A stretch of DNA of 32,500 nt from a bacterium BMS3Abin06. Lineage in GTDB: Bacteria > Nitrospirota > Thermodesulfovibrionia > UBA6902. Positions 9,372 through 18,563 of this stretch are shown piece by piece. The notes below the pieces were generated by a model that made no database searches, had not been told where the DNA came from, and saw only the letters and a program-made list of their open reading frames with translations. Each line of letters starts with the position of its first letter. Within the stretch, counting starts at the first letter, position 1. The stretch lies in NCBI GenBank assembly GCA_002897895.1, contig BDSY01000036.1, positions 1-32,500 of the forward strand. The letters are read 5' to 3'. The position numbers were made by a program, and so were the translations under genes.

Positions 9372-10495
9372 TTTTTCCCGGGTATCATATTATTGTTTGA
9401 TGAGTTTGCATTCAGCAGCCATATGGCCTTTTCCGTGACTTCCTCAGCGCCTATCGCATCAACGCAGTTTGTGTCCCGGCGCAAACACCTGTCATTGACA
9501 TAACAGTCCTGCAGCGTTTCCAACGGCGAAAAAAGGGCAAGGGGATTGTAAACAGGACAATCCGTTTCAGCCTGAATGAATAAACAATTCTTTCCATAAG
9601 GGCCTGCTATTGTCCCTGAAGTCGGCCCATAGAGCCCTATTGCAGGAACACCGAGGGCTGCCGCCACATGAGTGGGGCCTGTATCTACACCTACGAAAAC
9701 ATCACAGAAAGATAGAAGTCCCAAAAGATCGCCGAACTCCATACGCCCGACAAAGACAGGCGCGACTTTTGTTAGTTCGGATATCTCTTCTATAACGTTT
9801 CTATCTGTAGTAAAAACGATAACCTTTGCTTTGCCCCTCATGTTTTCACACAACTCCGCGACATTTTTAGAATTCCAGTTCTTGACTTTCAAATTACTTG
9901 TCGGACTTATTCCTATTATTCTGTCGGCAGTGTTGATAATCCCTTTGCCTTTAAGGTAATTTCCTGCAAATTTTTTATTATCCGGGGAGAGGCTGATGTA
10001 TAATTTACCTTTTTCACGGACATTAAATCCCATGTCTTGGAGAATACTGTAATATGTTTCAACAATATGCCGTGATTTATTCATATGTTTTTCCAGATAC
10101 GGGCTTATCGAGATAATGCCGGCGCCACTGAGTTTTCCTGCAAGGCGCAACTTTTTTGTATGAGGAATTCTCCTGTCATTTCTCAACATAATGAAATCAC
10201 ATCCGTGTCTTCTGAAAAAAGACACCAGTTGAAAAAGTTTATAAATTTTAAGCCGGTAACTATTATCATCAGAGGTCTTCATGACCGATTCGATGTCTGC
10301 GACATCATCAACGGAAGGTATGGCTCTGACAAAATCCAATGCATAATGTCGCGTGAGAACCGATATTGACGTATCCGGAAGATTATCTTTTACTGTTTTG
10401 AAAATGGGTGACAGGAGCGCCGCATCACCCATGGCGAGATGATGATTGACAAACATAATGTTTTTTGCGCCCCTTAATTTGTCAAGGGTTGTCAT
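9368..10495 (-). CDS. Glycosyltransferase family 9 (heptosyltransferase-like)
   Basis: A 375-residue GT9 enzyme. The N-terminal half has KNIMFVNHHLAMGDAALLSP, matching the family's first strand and Gly-Asp loop. The C-terminal half has RIIGISPTSNLKVKNWN (start of the donor domain) and the hallmark GVDTGPTHVAAALGVPAIGLYG, with the D-x-GP-x-H core at about residues 275-281. A Cys-rich tail (CPVYN, then CYVNDRCLRRDTNC) parallels the Cys-rich tail of the other GT9 gene at the end of the operon. Its start codon follows the stop of AlkP paralogue 2 with no gap, and its stop overlaps the TTG of paralogue 1. This GT is therefore locked between two AlkP-family proteins, which suggests linked function. 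Confidence 0.83.
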   Translation of the reverse strand: MTTLDKLRGAKNIMFVNHHLAMGDAALLSPIFKTVKDNLPDTSISVLTRHYALDFVRAIPSVDDVADIESVMKTSDDNSYRLKIYKLFQLVSFFRRHGCDFIMLRNDRRIPHTKKLRLAGKLSGAGIISISPYLEKHMNKSRHIVETYYSILQDMGFNVREKGKLYISLSPDNKKFAGNYLKGKGIINTADRIIGISPTSNLKVKNWNSKNVAELCENMRGKAKVIVFTTDRNVIEEISELTKVAPVFVGRMEFGDLLGLLSFCDVFVGVDTGPTHVAAALGVPAIGLYGPTSGTIAGPYGKNCLFIQAETDCPVYNPLALFSPLETLQDCYVNDRCLRRDTNCVDAIGAEEVTEKAIWLLNANSSNNNMIPGKN

Positions 10496-12172
10496 CTATC
10501 CCATGTATCCCAGATTTCTGAGACCTTCCTGAATCTTATCTATTTCTTCATCTGAGAATTGAACGTTATCGGTTTTATGTTTATCGTATTCATCTTCTTT
10601 TACATAAGTCACCGGACGTTTTTTCTGAAAATCCTGCTCTATCGCGTCTTTTATCACTTTGCCATCCATATCTTCAGGCACTGAATTCCCCATCAGGTAC
10701 AATATAGTGGGTGCAATATCTGCAATATCTTTGACCGGCAGGTTTAAGCCTTTCTTGATATCCGGCCCTTTTATCAGGAATATGCCGTTCATTCTGTGAT
10801 TTGCGGGGGTCGGGTCCTGAGGTGTTTCAAAAATCTCATCTCCTAAAAGTGAAGACGTGAAGGCATACTCCTGGTTTCTTGTCAGAAGGAGGATGTCAGG
10901 AGCTTCCTGCACAAACGGCCCGGAGTAGATTTCTTCTCTCTTATGGGCGGCGGCTATTACTTCCAGGCCGGAATCCGGGTCTTTAACTTTTTTCAGTTTT
11001 TCAATAATGTGCTCCTTAAGCTCTTCACAGCGGCTTTCGTCAACTATTCCTTTCGGTTCCCTCCCCTCCAGGTTAATCCTGATAACGCCGTCAGACCAGA
11101 TGAGATTTGCATATGCCCTGGTCTTTTGCCAGTTAACAAGGTCAACCGGGGGGAGCATATAGGAGTGGGGCAGCGGAATGCTGACGGACTTTATCCACTC
11201 AGGCAGAAACGCTTTTAAAAAAGAGAGCCTGACCTTATCCAGGAGTTCCGATATTTTTTTGTGTCTGATCGTTAACCGCATAGGTGAATTACCTTTTAAA
11301 ACAAGAAAACCCTCTTTTTTCATCCACCTGTTTAAGTGGAACCTTTTCCTCAACGGCCCCCCTCCGTGATCAGACATCAGTACTACAGTAGTATCTTCTC
11401 CTGCAAGCTCTATAAGTGCTGCCAGATATCCGTCCATTTTTTCATACATCTGGAAGATAACGTCTCTGAATTTTTTTGTCTCTTCAATATGCGACGATGA
11501 ATATTCATCATCAAGGAATTTGAAAGCTGCATGCTGTATAAAATCCGTTCCCCTGAATACAACCATAAAGAAATCAAACGGCCCCTTTGTTTTAATAAGA
11601 TATTCCGCTGCTTCTTTTCTCATTCTGGTATAGCTGTATAATTGCTTGAGGCTTTCAACGGGGTTGCTTCTTGATCTTTCCATTAGATGCCTGTCGATCA
11701 TGTAATCACCTATCTCACTGATAATCTCGGTATGCAATTCAGGTGGATAAGTAAAGATGCTCTGTTCGGAAGGGACAGGCATTCCCGATATCATACAGCC
11801 GTTAATTTTCTCAGGAGGGAATGTAAGAGGAATATCTATCAGGCCTATCTTTTTTGACGGATCAAAATAGTCCCATATCTTTTTTGCCCTTATTGTCAGA
11901 CCCGTAGCAAGTTCCGTATCATATGAGCCGTCTTTATGTGAATAGAACCCGAAAGCGCCATGTTTCCCCGGATTTTTCCCTGTCATGAAAGAGGCCCATG
12001 CAGGAGGGGTCACGGGCAAGGTGGTGGAGCGAAGCTCACCCCACGCTCCTTCATTCATCAGCTTCTGAAAAGTGGGTAATCTACCCTCTTCAAGCATAGG
12101 TTTTATAATGTCAAAAGTCGCGCCATCGAGACCTATCACTAAAAATCGTCTGTCTTTACTGTTATTCGGCAT
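10496..12172 (-). CDS. AlkP-superfamily phosphohydrolase/phosphomutase (COG3379-type), paralogue 2
   Basis: A 558-residue paralogue of the genes at 7713 and 13703. It keeps the same set of residues: Asp16 in VIGLDGATFD, nucleophile candidate Thr55 in LPVTPPAWASFMTGKNPGKHG, Asp-His in VVLMSDHGGGP, and the late His in TPANHRMNGIFLIKGPD. It has no signal peptide or transmembrane segment. It ends in LRNLGYMG. Its start overlaps the end of the PQQ-repeat gene by 11 bases, and its stop abuts the next GT9 start. Full length with all expected metal ligands, so it is presumably active. Specificity cannot be told from sequence. Confidence 0.82.
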   Translation of the reverse strand: MPNNSKDRRFLVIGLDGATFDIIKPMLEEGRLPTFQKLMNEGAWGELRSTTLPVTPPAWASFMTGKNPGKHGAFGFYSHKDGSYDTELATGLTIRAKKIWDYFDPSKKIGLIDIPLTFPPEKINGCMISGMPVPSEQSIFTYPPELHTEIISEIGDYMIDRHLMERSRSNPVESLKQLYSYTRMRKEAAEYLIKTKGPFDFFMVVFRGTDFIQHAAFKFLDDEYSSSHIEETKKFRDVIFQMYEKMDGYLAALIELAGEDTTVVLMSDHGGGPLRKRFHLNRWMKKEGFLVLKGNSPMRLTIRHKKISELLDKVRLSFLKAFLPEWIKSVSIPLPHSYMLPPVDLVNWQKTRAYANLIWSDGVIRINLEGREPKGIVDESRCEELKEHIIEKLKKVKDPDSGLEVIAAAHKREEIYSGPFVQEAPDILLLTRNQEYAFTSSLLGDEIFETPQDPTPANHRMNGIFLIKGPDIKKGLNLPVKDIADIAPTILYLMGNSVPEDMDGKVIKDAIEQDFQKKRPVTYVKEDEYDKHKTDNVQFSDEEIDKIQEGLRNLGYMG

Positions 12173-13700
12173 GTCTGTAGAAAAATATTTCCTTGTAATC
12201 TATTTCTTCACCTGTTACAGGCAAAATAACCCTTGCTCCAAATTTATAGAGTCCTTCATCACCTTCCTTGATAGAAGGATTAAGCAACATGTCAAAAATT
12301 AATCCTTCGGGAATGATTGAAACCAATTTATCTTCTACTGTGATAATCTTCATTTGTCCATTCTCAATAAAATCCAACCACACCTTTAAATGTAATGAAA
12401 TATTTTCACTATGCTTATTACTCAATTTTACCGTAGCCTTAACAGGCTCTTTTAATGAAAACTCTCTTTTGTCGATGGTTAAGTCGAGCGCAGGCAATGG
12501 AATACCGAAGGCAAGTACCCTGGTGCCTGCGGTAAGGTAAACGGTGCCATCAGCATCGAGAACCGGGGTTCCGTGGATAAAAGTAGCCGTTTTTAATTTT
12601 TGTTTTAATTTACCATCAGGATTTAAAACATACAGACGCGCAGTGAGCGATGTAAAATATACATTGCCTGATCTATCCATAGATACCGAGGCCTCTATAG
12701 GTCTGCCTGTATCGTATTTCCATAACAAGCGTCCTTTATTAGAAAGTGCATAAAAATAGCCATCCCAGGAGCCGAAGAATATTTTGCCGTCTTCAGAAAC
12801 AGCAGCACTGGACCTGATGTCGCCTTTGGTATTAAATTTCCATTTCAACGTCCCGCTACTGTTTACAGCATACAATATCCCGCTCCTTGATCCGATATAA
12901 ATAGTTCCATCAGATATTGCAGGGGATGCCCGGACCCCTCCGGAAGTCTGGAATTTCCACTTAACCCTTCCATTATTATTGTCTAAAGCGTATAAGCTTC
13001 CATCGTAAGACCCTATATAGATTGTGCCGTCTTCCGCAACTGCAGGTGAAGAAGCGCTTATATGTCCCAATGGTTCCGACACCCATCGTAATGTGCCATC
13101 AGGGTTTACTGCATATAGATACCCGTCATGACAGCCAACGAAGATGGTGCCATCAGGCCCTATTACAGGGGAAGAATCTATCGGTTTTTCAGACAATACC
13201 CTTATCCATTTGGCCTTCCCGTGACTATTTAAAGCATATAAAGTCCCGTCTCTTGAAGCAACATATATAGTTCCATCTTTCGCAATGGCAGCGGTTGCCC
13301 TTACAGGCCCGCGTGTCGGAAATTTCCAGCGCATCTTGCCTAATCGCGTAATGGAATAAAAGTTTGAATCATAAGCGCCGAAATACAGAAAGCCGTCCAC
13401 CCCTATAACAACAGAGGATTCTACTATGCTGTTAACCTGAAAGACCCACTTTTTCTTGAGATTATCAAGTCCTTTATAGATGCTTCGTCCGCTGTGCTTT
13501 ATATCTGCCTGGAAGGCGGGCCATGGCGATTCAGCTAAGGTGTTTGCAGCAACATCCTTAATTACCGGCTCACTCTCCCTGATAGAGCTTTCCTGCTGTA
13601 ACAACACCTGTTTTTGTGGAATTTTTACAACTTTGCTATAGACTGCAAATCCAGCCGCCAACACCAGCGCAATTATAATTAGAAGTTTGTTTCTCGTCAT
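12162..13700 (-). CDS. Membrane-anchored PQQ-type beta-propeller protein with C-terminal Ig-like domain
   Basis: A 512-residue protein. Residues 5-21 are a hydrophobic N-terminal segment (signal anchor; no clear cleavage site), so the rest should face the periplasm. Eight PQQ-like beta-propeller repeats follow with a regular spacing near 40 residues (DG-x-hydrophobic-Y cores near residues 102, 142, 183, 224, 264, 304, 344 and 384), for example DGTIYIGSYDGSLYAL. This would close an eight-bladed propeller like those of quinoprotein dehydrogenases and BamB. No catalytic quinoprotein signature was recognised, so a scaffold or binding role is more likely. Residues ~405-512 form a beta-rich, Ig-like tail. 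It starts 2 bases after AlkP paralogue 3 and overlaps paralogue 2 by 11. Confidence 0.8.
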   Translation of the reverse strand: MTRNKLLIIIALVLAAGFAVYSKVVKIPQKQVLLQQESSIRESEPVIKDVAANTLAESPWPAFQADIKHSGRSIYKGLDNLKKKWVFQVNSIVESSVVIGVDGFLYFGAYDSNFYSITRLGKMRWKFPTRGPVRATAAIAKDGTIYVASRDGTLYALNSHGKAKWIRVLSEKPIDSSPVIGPDGTIFVGCHDGYLYAVNPDGTLRWVSEPLGHISASSPAVAEDGTIYIGSYDGSLYALDNNNGRVKWKFQTSGGVRASPAISDGTIYIGSRSGILYAVNSSGTLKWKFNTKGDIRSSAAVSEDGKIFFGSWDGYFYALSNKGRLLWKYDTGRPIEASVSMDRSGNVYFTSLTARLYVLNPDGKLKQKLKTATFIHGTPVLDADGTVYLTAGTRVLAFGIPLPALDLTIDKREFSLKEPVKATVKLSNKHSENISLHLKVWLDFIENGQMKIITVEDKLVSIIPEGLIFDMLLNPSIKEGDEGLYKFGARVILPVTGEEIDYKEIFFYRHAE

Positions 13701-13702
13701 CT

Positions 13703-15388
13703 CTATTCTATATAACCAAGATTTCTTAGTTGTCTTCTTATCTCATCTTCATCCTGCTTCAGAATGGGAGTGGCCTCATGTCCCTCGTAAGCTTTTGCAG
13801 AAGAAAACCCGATAAGATTGTCTCTGAGATAATCCTCATTTACAACCTCTTCAAGAACTCTTCCATCAACATTGTCAGGAATCTTGATTCCCATGAGATA
13901 GAGGACGGTTGGCAGGATATCGATAATTTCGGGGCTGTCAGGCCTGCATTTTCTGCTGATATTCGGACCCTGGGTCATAAAAATCCCCTTCATACAATTA
14001 AAATGATGGGCCGTCATAGACATTTCCTTGTCAGGCAACGGCTCTATTATGTCCCTGGAATTCAAGCTTTTCGTGGGCAGGTAGAGTGACCTTTCGGGGG
14101 TGAAATAGAGGTCATAGGCATCTTCAAGATAAGGGCCATGGTAAATCTCATCCCGCCGGAATACTTTGTCTATAACCTTTTCCCCGGTCTGGGGATCAAG
14201 CAACTTATAGAGTTCTTCTCTTATATTATTTGAAGTCCTGTCATACTCGCCCTGTTCAACTATACCGTTTGGCTCTCTTCCTTTCAGATTGATATTTATG
14301 CCTGTATTGGTTGCGTAGGCCTTAGTCTTACTCCAGTCAATCAGTTCAGACAACGGGAGGAATCTTTTATTCGGGGACGGGATTTTAGCGGTTCTGACAT
14401 GATAAGGAAGAAACCTAATAAAACCCTTCATCCCTATTCTTGCCAACACTTTTTCCAGCGGGCGACTTTTAATATCAACTTTATACGGCCTTTTCCCGTT
14501 AAGGACAAGCCATCCCTTTTTCATCAGCCATTTATTGGTAAAAAAGTACTTGTGGACCGGGGCGGCGCCATGGTCCGACATGATAATAAACGTTGTGTCT
14601 TTTCCTGCTTTTTTTATTATCCTGCCGATAGCAGCATCTATTTTCCTGTAAGTATCGAAGATAACATTGCCATATTTTTCATGGTTCGCCGCTTTATAAT
14701 AAGGATGATCTTTATCCATATGCGCCCAGAAGCAATGTTGCATAACATCCGAGGATTGGAAAACGGTCATAAGAAAAGACCAGTCTACTTTATCCATCAG
14801 GTAGAGCGTAGCATCCGTAATCATTTCAACAGCCTTTTTGTGCAAGCTAACCACCCTTGATGAAGCATCTCCCTTTGCGGATGTATTTAAAATGTGTCTT
14901 AAACTCTCGATCTTTTGCTGTTCTAAATCTAATTCACGTTTTAATTCATCCATTATTTCAGGTGGATAACTGCGGAACTTATCAATCTGTCCTGTCCTGA
15001 CCGGGAAGGATACCATGGCGCCGTCAACCTTCATTGGAGGATATGTAAAAGGAATTGTAACGGCAATACATTTTTTGTCATTCTCCGTCAAAATCTGCCA
15101 GAGGGGTTTTGCCTTTATATTCGTTGTATTGACGAGCGGGCCTTCGTCATAAGTCTTATGTGTATCAGACGAGAAATAATAAATGCCGTGTTTTGCGGGA
15201 TTCACACCGGTGGCAAGTGAGACCCATGCAGGTAAAGTTATGGGTGGGATTGTCGTAGTCAGCTCACTCCGGCAGCCGTTCTTCATAATTGATGCAATGT
15301 TCGGCAGATCCCCCTTTTTTAACAGAGGGTCTATAATGTCAAATGTCCCGCCGTCAATTCCTATTATCGCTACTTTATTTTTTTTCAT
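13703..15388 (-). CDS. AlkP-superfamily phosphohydrolase/phosphomutase (COG3379-type), paralogue 3
   Basis: A 561-residue paralogue. Asp12 in IIGIDGGTFD, nucleophile candidate Thr51 in IPPITLPAWVSLATGVNPAKHG, Asp-His in FIIMSDHGAAPVH, and the late His in MTAHHFNCMKGIFM are all present. It diverges from the other two at the nucleophile loop (TLPAW instead of TPPAW) and in the first loop (GGTFD). It also has an extra helical insert around residues 155-175. There is no export signal. It ends in LRNLGYIE. It is the first of the three to be translated, 95 bases after the flippase gene. The divergence suggests that the three copies act on different substrates rather than being redundant. Confidence 0.82.
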   Translation of the reverse strand: MKKNKVAIIGIDGGTFDIIDPLLKKGDLPNIASIMKNGCRSELTTTIPPITLPAWVSLATGVNPAKHGIYYFSSDTHKTYDEGPLVNTTNIKAKPLWQILTENDKKCIAVTIPFTYPPMKVDGAMVSFPVRTGQIDKFRSYPPEIMDELKRELDLEQQKIESLRHILNTSAKGDASSRVVSLHKKAVEMITDATLYLMDKVDWSFLMTVFQSSDVMQHCFWAHMDKDHPYYKAANHEKYGNVIFDTYRKIDAAIGRIIKKAGKDTTFIIMSDHGAAPVHKYFFTNKWLMKKGWLVLNGKRPYKVDIKSRPLEKVLARIGMKGFIRFLPYHVRTAKIPSPNKRFLPLSELIDWSKTKAYATNTGININLKGREPNGIVEQGEYDRTSNNIREELYKLLDPQTGEKVIDKVFRRDEIYHGPYLEDAYDLYFTPERSLYLPTKSLNSRDIIEPLPDKEMSMTAHHFNCMKGIFMTQGPNISRKCRPDSPEIIDILPTVLYLMGIKIPDNVDGRVLEEVVNEDYLRDNLIGFSSAKAYEGHEATPILKQDEDEIRRQLRNLGYIE

Positions 15389-15483
15389 ACCGGATATCCT
15401 GCTCCCCTGAACTTTTTCTTCAATTTTTCTTTTCCTTCCTCAGCAGATAACTGTCAGTTCTATCAAGCTATTGCAATCCGGCA

Positions 15484-16926
15484 TCATATCCCGGCTTTTA
15501 ATAAGCTTCTGAACTCCCCGATTTGAGTCCTGTACAAAATCAATACACATAGTATGTATACAAGTAACACCGTAAATATTCTATATAAAAAATGTACATC
15601 AAAGCTATTAATTACAAAAGACAATAAAGATATAAACAATAAAATCACAAAGCCCTTCATATATCTTGCAGGAATAAAAATTCTGATACCCATTATTTTT
15701 CTCAGGAGTAATTGCACAGACATTGCCCTGAACAGATTACCGATTAAAACAGCGATTGCAACACCTTTAAAACTCATTACCGGAATAAGAACTATACAAA
15801 AAACTATAGTAATAAGAATAGAAAGTGTTGCCCAGGGAACAAATTTATATATATCTTTTGTTGCTGAAAGTGTTGAAATAGCAGGGGTATTGAATGCCTG
15901 AATTGCAAAAGCAACACCAAGTATCCGGAAGGCGGGAGATGACTCGCTAAACGCGCTGCCGAAAGCAAACGTCATTAAATCATGAGAAAAAAACAGGGCT
16001 GCAATTAATAATGGTATGCTTACACAGATTAACGAAAACTGAGTGGTTTTCTCCAATATTTTTTGAACAACTTTTTTCTTATCAATATTTCCTGAAATAG
16101 TAGGGAGCGAAGCCACCCTGAGACTTCTGACCAAAGGGATCAGCGATGAAGCCATCTTCTGCGCCGGCGAATAATATCCTATTGCAATATCACGCGGAAA
16201 CGGACCGCTAAGTTTTGACAGGAGAATTATACTTATGTGTCTGTTTATTCCATTAAGGAAAGCGATCATGCCAAAAGGAAGCGCTTGCCTTAAAAGGTCG
16301 GTCCAGATAACCCTGTTAAATGAAAAACTGTACTTCATGACAAACCGTCTAACCCATATGCCTGAAATAAGCGCTCCAAGTGCATTTCCTGTCAAAACAA
16401 CTAATACAAGCCCTGTCAGGCCATAACCGAGATAAAGAATCAAAATGCCGGCTGAAGATGAGATAAACGACACTAAAACCTCTATAACGGATGGCACCTG
16501 CATCTTCTCCATGGAGAAATAGAGTATTTTAAAAGAACCTGAAAATGCTGTTAATATAAAGGCTACAGCCATCAAATAAATAAGCGCCTTAATTCTATCG
16601 TCATAGCCAAGAAGATTAACCGCAAGAATCAATGCAGGATAAAGGAGTAGCGCTAATGAGAGGCGAAGAGTCAGGATATGGTTAAAAAGATGCTCAATTT
16701 TTTCTCTGTCTCTGGCAAGTTCTCTTATTGCCATCGGAGTTATTCCAAGATCAATGAAAAACGAGAAAAAAAAGACAACAGTAGTTATGAGTGTATAAAC
16801 ACCAAAATCTGAAGGTCCCAGAATTCTAACCGCATATACTATCAAGGCAACACCGATTGCCTTTGATATGAGTCCTGAGGTAAAAATAAATAGTGTGTTT
16901 TTTGCTATTCTACGTGCAACCGTCAT
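15484..16926 (-). CDS. Polysaccharide flippase (Wzx/MATE-MVF superfamily)
   Basis: A 480-residue, highly hydrophobic protein with about 12-14 predicted membrane helices spread along its full length. The N-terminus (RRIAKNTLFIFTSGLISKAI, then LGPSDFGVYTLITTVV) is typical of Wzx-type lipid-linked oligosaccharide flippases. The family normally moves undecaprenyl-diphosphate-linked repeat units across the inner membrane. The gene lies between the FabF gene (165 bases upstream) and AlkP paralogue 3 (95 bases downstream). A Wzx points to a Wzx/Wzy-type pathway, but no polymerase is visible in this window. Confidence 0.85.
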   Translation of the reverse strand: MTVARRIAKNTLFIFTSGLISKAIGVALIVYAVRILGPSDFGVYTLITTVVFFFSFFIDLGITPMAIRELARDREKIEHLFNHILTLRLSLALLLYPALILAVNLLGYDDRIKALIYLMAVAFILTAFSGSFKILYFSMEKMQVPSVIEVLVSFISSSAGILILYLGYGLTGLVLVVLTGNALGALISGIWVRRFVMKYSFSFNRVIWTDLLRQALPFGMIAFLNGINRHISIILLSKLSGPFPRDIAIGYYSPAQKMASSLIPLVRSLRVASLPTISGNIDKKKVVQKILEKTTQFSLICVSIPLLIAALFFSHDLMTFAFGSAFSESSPAFRILGVAFAIQAFNTPAISTLSATKDIYKFVPWATLSILITIVFCIVLIPVMSFKGVAIAVLIGNLFRAMSVQLLLRKIMGIRIFIPARYMKGFVILLFISLLSFVINSFDVHFLYRIFTVLLVYILCVLILYRTQIGEFRSLLKAGI

Positions 16927-17091
16927 TAAATCTTAATCATTATCACCAATTCATAGTGAAATTGCTCATAAATTTTTTTTACGATTCCTGCCAAAATGCA
17001 TGTACCAACTTTGAAAAAGGGTAGGCAAAGATTTTATCTTTTCCAGGATAGGCGCTTCATCAGGGGATGCTTCTATTCACGTATTAAATTT

Positions 17092-18306
17092 TTACTTTCT
17101 GATAATCAACACCGCATTATTTCCGCCGAAGCCGAAAGAGTTTGAAAGCGCCGTATTAACATTTGCCTCCCGGGCATTATTAGGCACATAATCAAGGTCA
17201 CACTCCGGATCAGGCTCACTGTAGTTTATTGTCGGCGGAATTATATTATCCTTTAGTGTCAGACAACACGCTATAAGTTCAATTGCCCCGGCTGCGCCCA
17301 TAGTGTGCCCTGTCATGGATTTTGTTGAACTCACCGGAATTGAATATGCCCGCTTACCGAAAACTTCCTTTATTGCCCTGGTTTCCACTTTATCATTTAT
17401 TTTTGTTGCTGTGCCGTGAGCATTTATATAGTCTATCTCCTGAGGGGACACGTTACCGTCATCAAGCGCCCTTTGAATGGCAATTATCTGACCTCCCGCA
17501 TTTGGAGCTGTTATGTGGCTTGCATCAAAAGATGTCCCATATCCGATAATTTCAGCATAAATGTTGGCTGACCTGGATAAAGCATGTTCAAGTTCTTCAA
17601 GAATCAGGATGCCTGCTCCCTCTGCAAGCACGAAACCATTTCTGTTTTTATCAAAAGGGCAACTGGCAGCCTCCGGAACATCATTTTTTGTTGAAAGCAC
17701 CCTGAGGGCGCACCATGCGCCATGCAGGTGCGGACTAAGCGGCACATCCGTGCCTCCGGCAATCATCACCCCGGCATATCCATGTCTTATAAGCCTGTGC
17801 GCCTCTCCTACGGCATGAGCGCCTGAAGCACAGGCTGTTGATACTGTATAACCTTCACCCTGCAAGCCGAATCTCATGGATATGTGGCCTGCAGCTGAGT
17901 TATACATTATTTTAGGTATGTCGGCAGGGTCCATTTTTGCAGGGCCCCGATAAAAATATTGCTCAATAGCGTCTTGATGCCATAATATTCCGCCTGTTCC
18001 CGTGCCGATGATAATACCTGCATCACCATCAAGTTTTATACCTGCATCATCTACTGCCAACTGTGACGCCGCTACTGCGATCTGGGAAAATCTGTCCATC
18101 CACCTGATATCTTTTCTGTCAATATATCGGGAGGGATCAAATCCTTTTATTTCCCCGGCTATCCGGGACTTGAACGGTGAGGGATCAAAAAGTGTTATCC
18201 TCCCTATCCCTGAGTGTCCGGCTTTCAAGGAGCTCCGGAAGCTTTCCTTTCCTATGCCAATGGCCGATAAGACACCTAACCCTGTTATAACAACTCTCTT
18301 TTTCAT
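17092..18306 (-). CDS. fabF: Beta-ketoacyl-ACP synthase II-like (FabF family), operon-dedicated copy
   Basis: A 404-residue condensing enzyme close to the usual FabF length of about 410. The catalytic triad is complete: Cys159 (STACASGAHAVGEA), His297 (NAHGTATKIND) and His334 (SMTGHTMGAAGAIEL). The C-terminal NSFGFGGNNAVLI glycine-rich loop is also present. It overlaps the upstream acyl carrier protein gene by 4 bases (ATGA), so the synthase and its carrier are coupled. Context in a polysaccharide export operon suggests a specialised acyl chain (for a lipid anchor or acyl decoration) rather than housekeeping fatty acid synthesis. No FabD, FabZ or FabI partner is nearby, so those would have to be shared with the core pathway. 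Confidence 0.9.
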   Translation of the reverse strand: MKKRVVITGLGVLSAIGIGKESFRSSLKAGHSGIGRITLFDPSPFKSRIAGEIKGFDPSRYIDRKDIRWMDRFSQIAVAASQLAVDDAGIKLDGDAGIIIGTGTGGILWHQDAIEQYFYRGPAKMDPADIPKIMYNSAAGHISMRFGLQGEGYTVSTACASGAHAVGEAHRLIRHGYAGVMIAGGTDVPLSPHLHGAWCALRVLSTKNDVPEAASCPFDKNRNGFVLAEGAGILILEELEHALSRSANIYAEIIGYGTSFDASHITAPNAGGQIIAIQRALDDGNVSPQEIDYINAHGTATKINDKVETRAIKEVFGKRAYSIPVSSTKSMTGHTMGAAGAIELIACCLTLKDNIIPPTINYSEPDPECDLDYVPNNAREANVNTALSNSFGFGGNNAVLIIRK

Positions 18307-18548
18307 TTCTTTAATAGTTTTTCAATAATATCCACTGCAGATTTAAACGAATCAATCTTCACGGCATCATCATCAGGGATTGTAATATTAAAGCGATTTT
18401 CAAAAACCGTCAGGAGCTGGAGCGCTACAAGAGAGTCTCCCCCTAACTGTGAAATAGAAGAATCTTTCTTTACTGCTGAGATATCAATATCAATCTGTTT
18501 GGCAATAATCTCCCTTACCTGCTGTTCAAGGTCACTGAATTTCTCCAT
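18303..18548 (-). CDS. Acyl carrier protein
   Basis: An 81-residue carrier protein. The phosphopantetheine attachment Ser39 lies in QLGGDSLVALQLL; the GGDS form is more typical of dedicated or PKS/NRPS-type carriers than of housekeeping AcpP (usually GADS). The four-helix ACP pattern is visible, with the acidic second helix and IPDDDAVKIDSF loop. A strong ribosome-binding site (AAGGAGGG) precedes the ATG by 9 bases. It sits 15 bases after FabG and overlaps FabF by 4, so it presumably carries the chain for these two enzymes. Confidence 0.9.
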   Translation of the reverse strand: MEKFSDLEQQVREIIAKQIDIDISAVKKDSSISQLGGDSLVALQLLTVFENRFNITIPDDDAVKIDSFKSAVDIIEKLLKK

Positions 18549-18563
18549 GAATAATAGCCCTCC

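Noticed and set aside
14399-14860. Plus-strand open frame of 153 codons opposite AlkP paralogue 3
   Set aside because: Antisense shadow of a well-conserved enzyme; no ribosome-binding site or recognisable domain.
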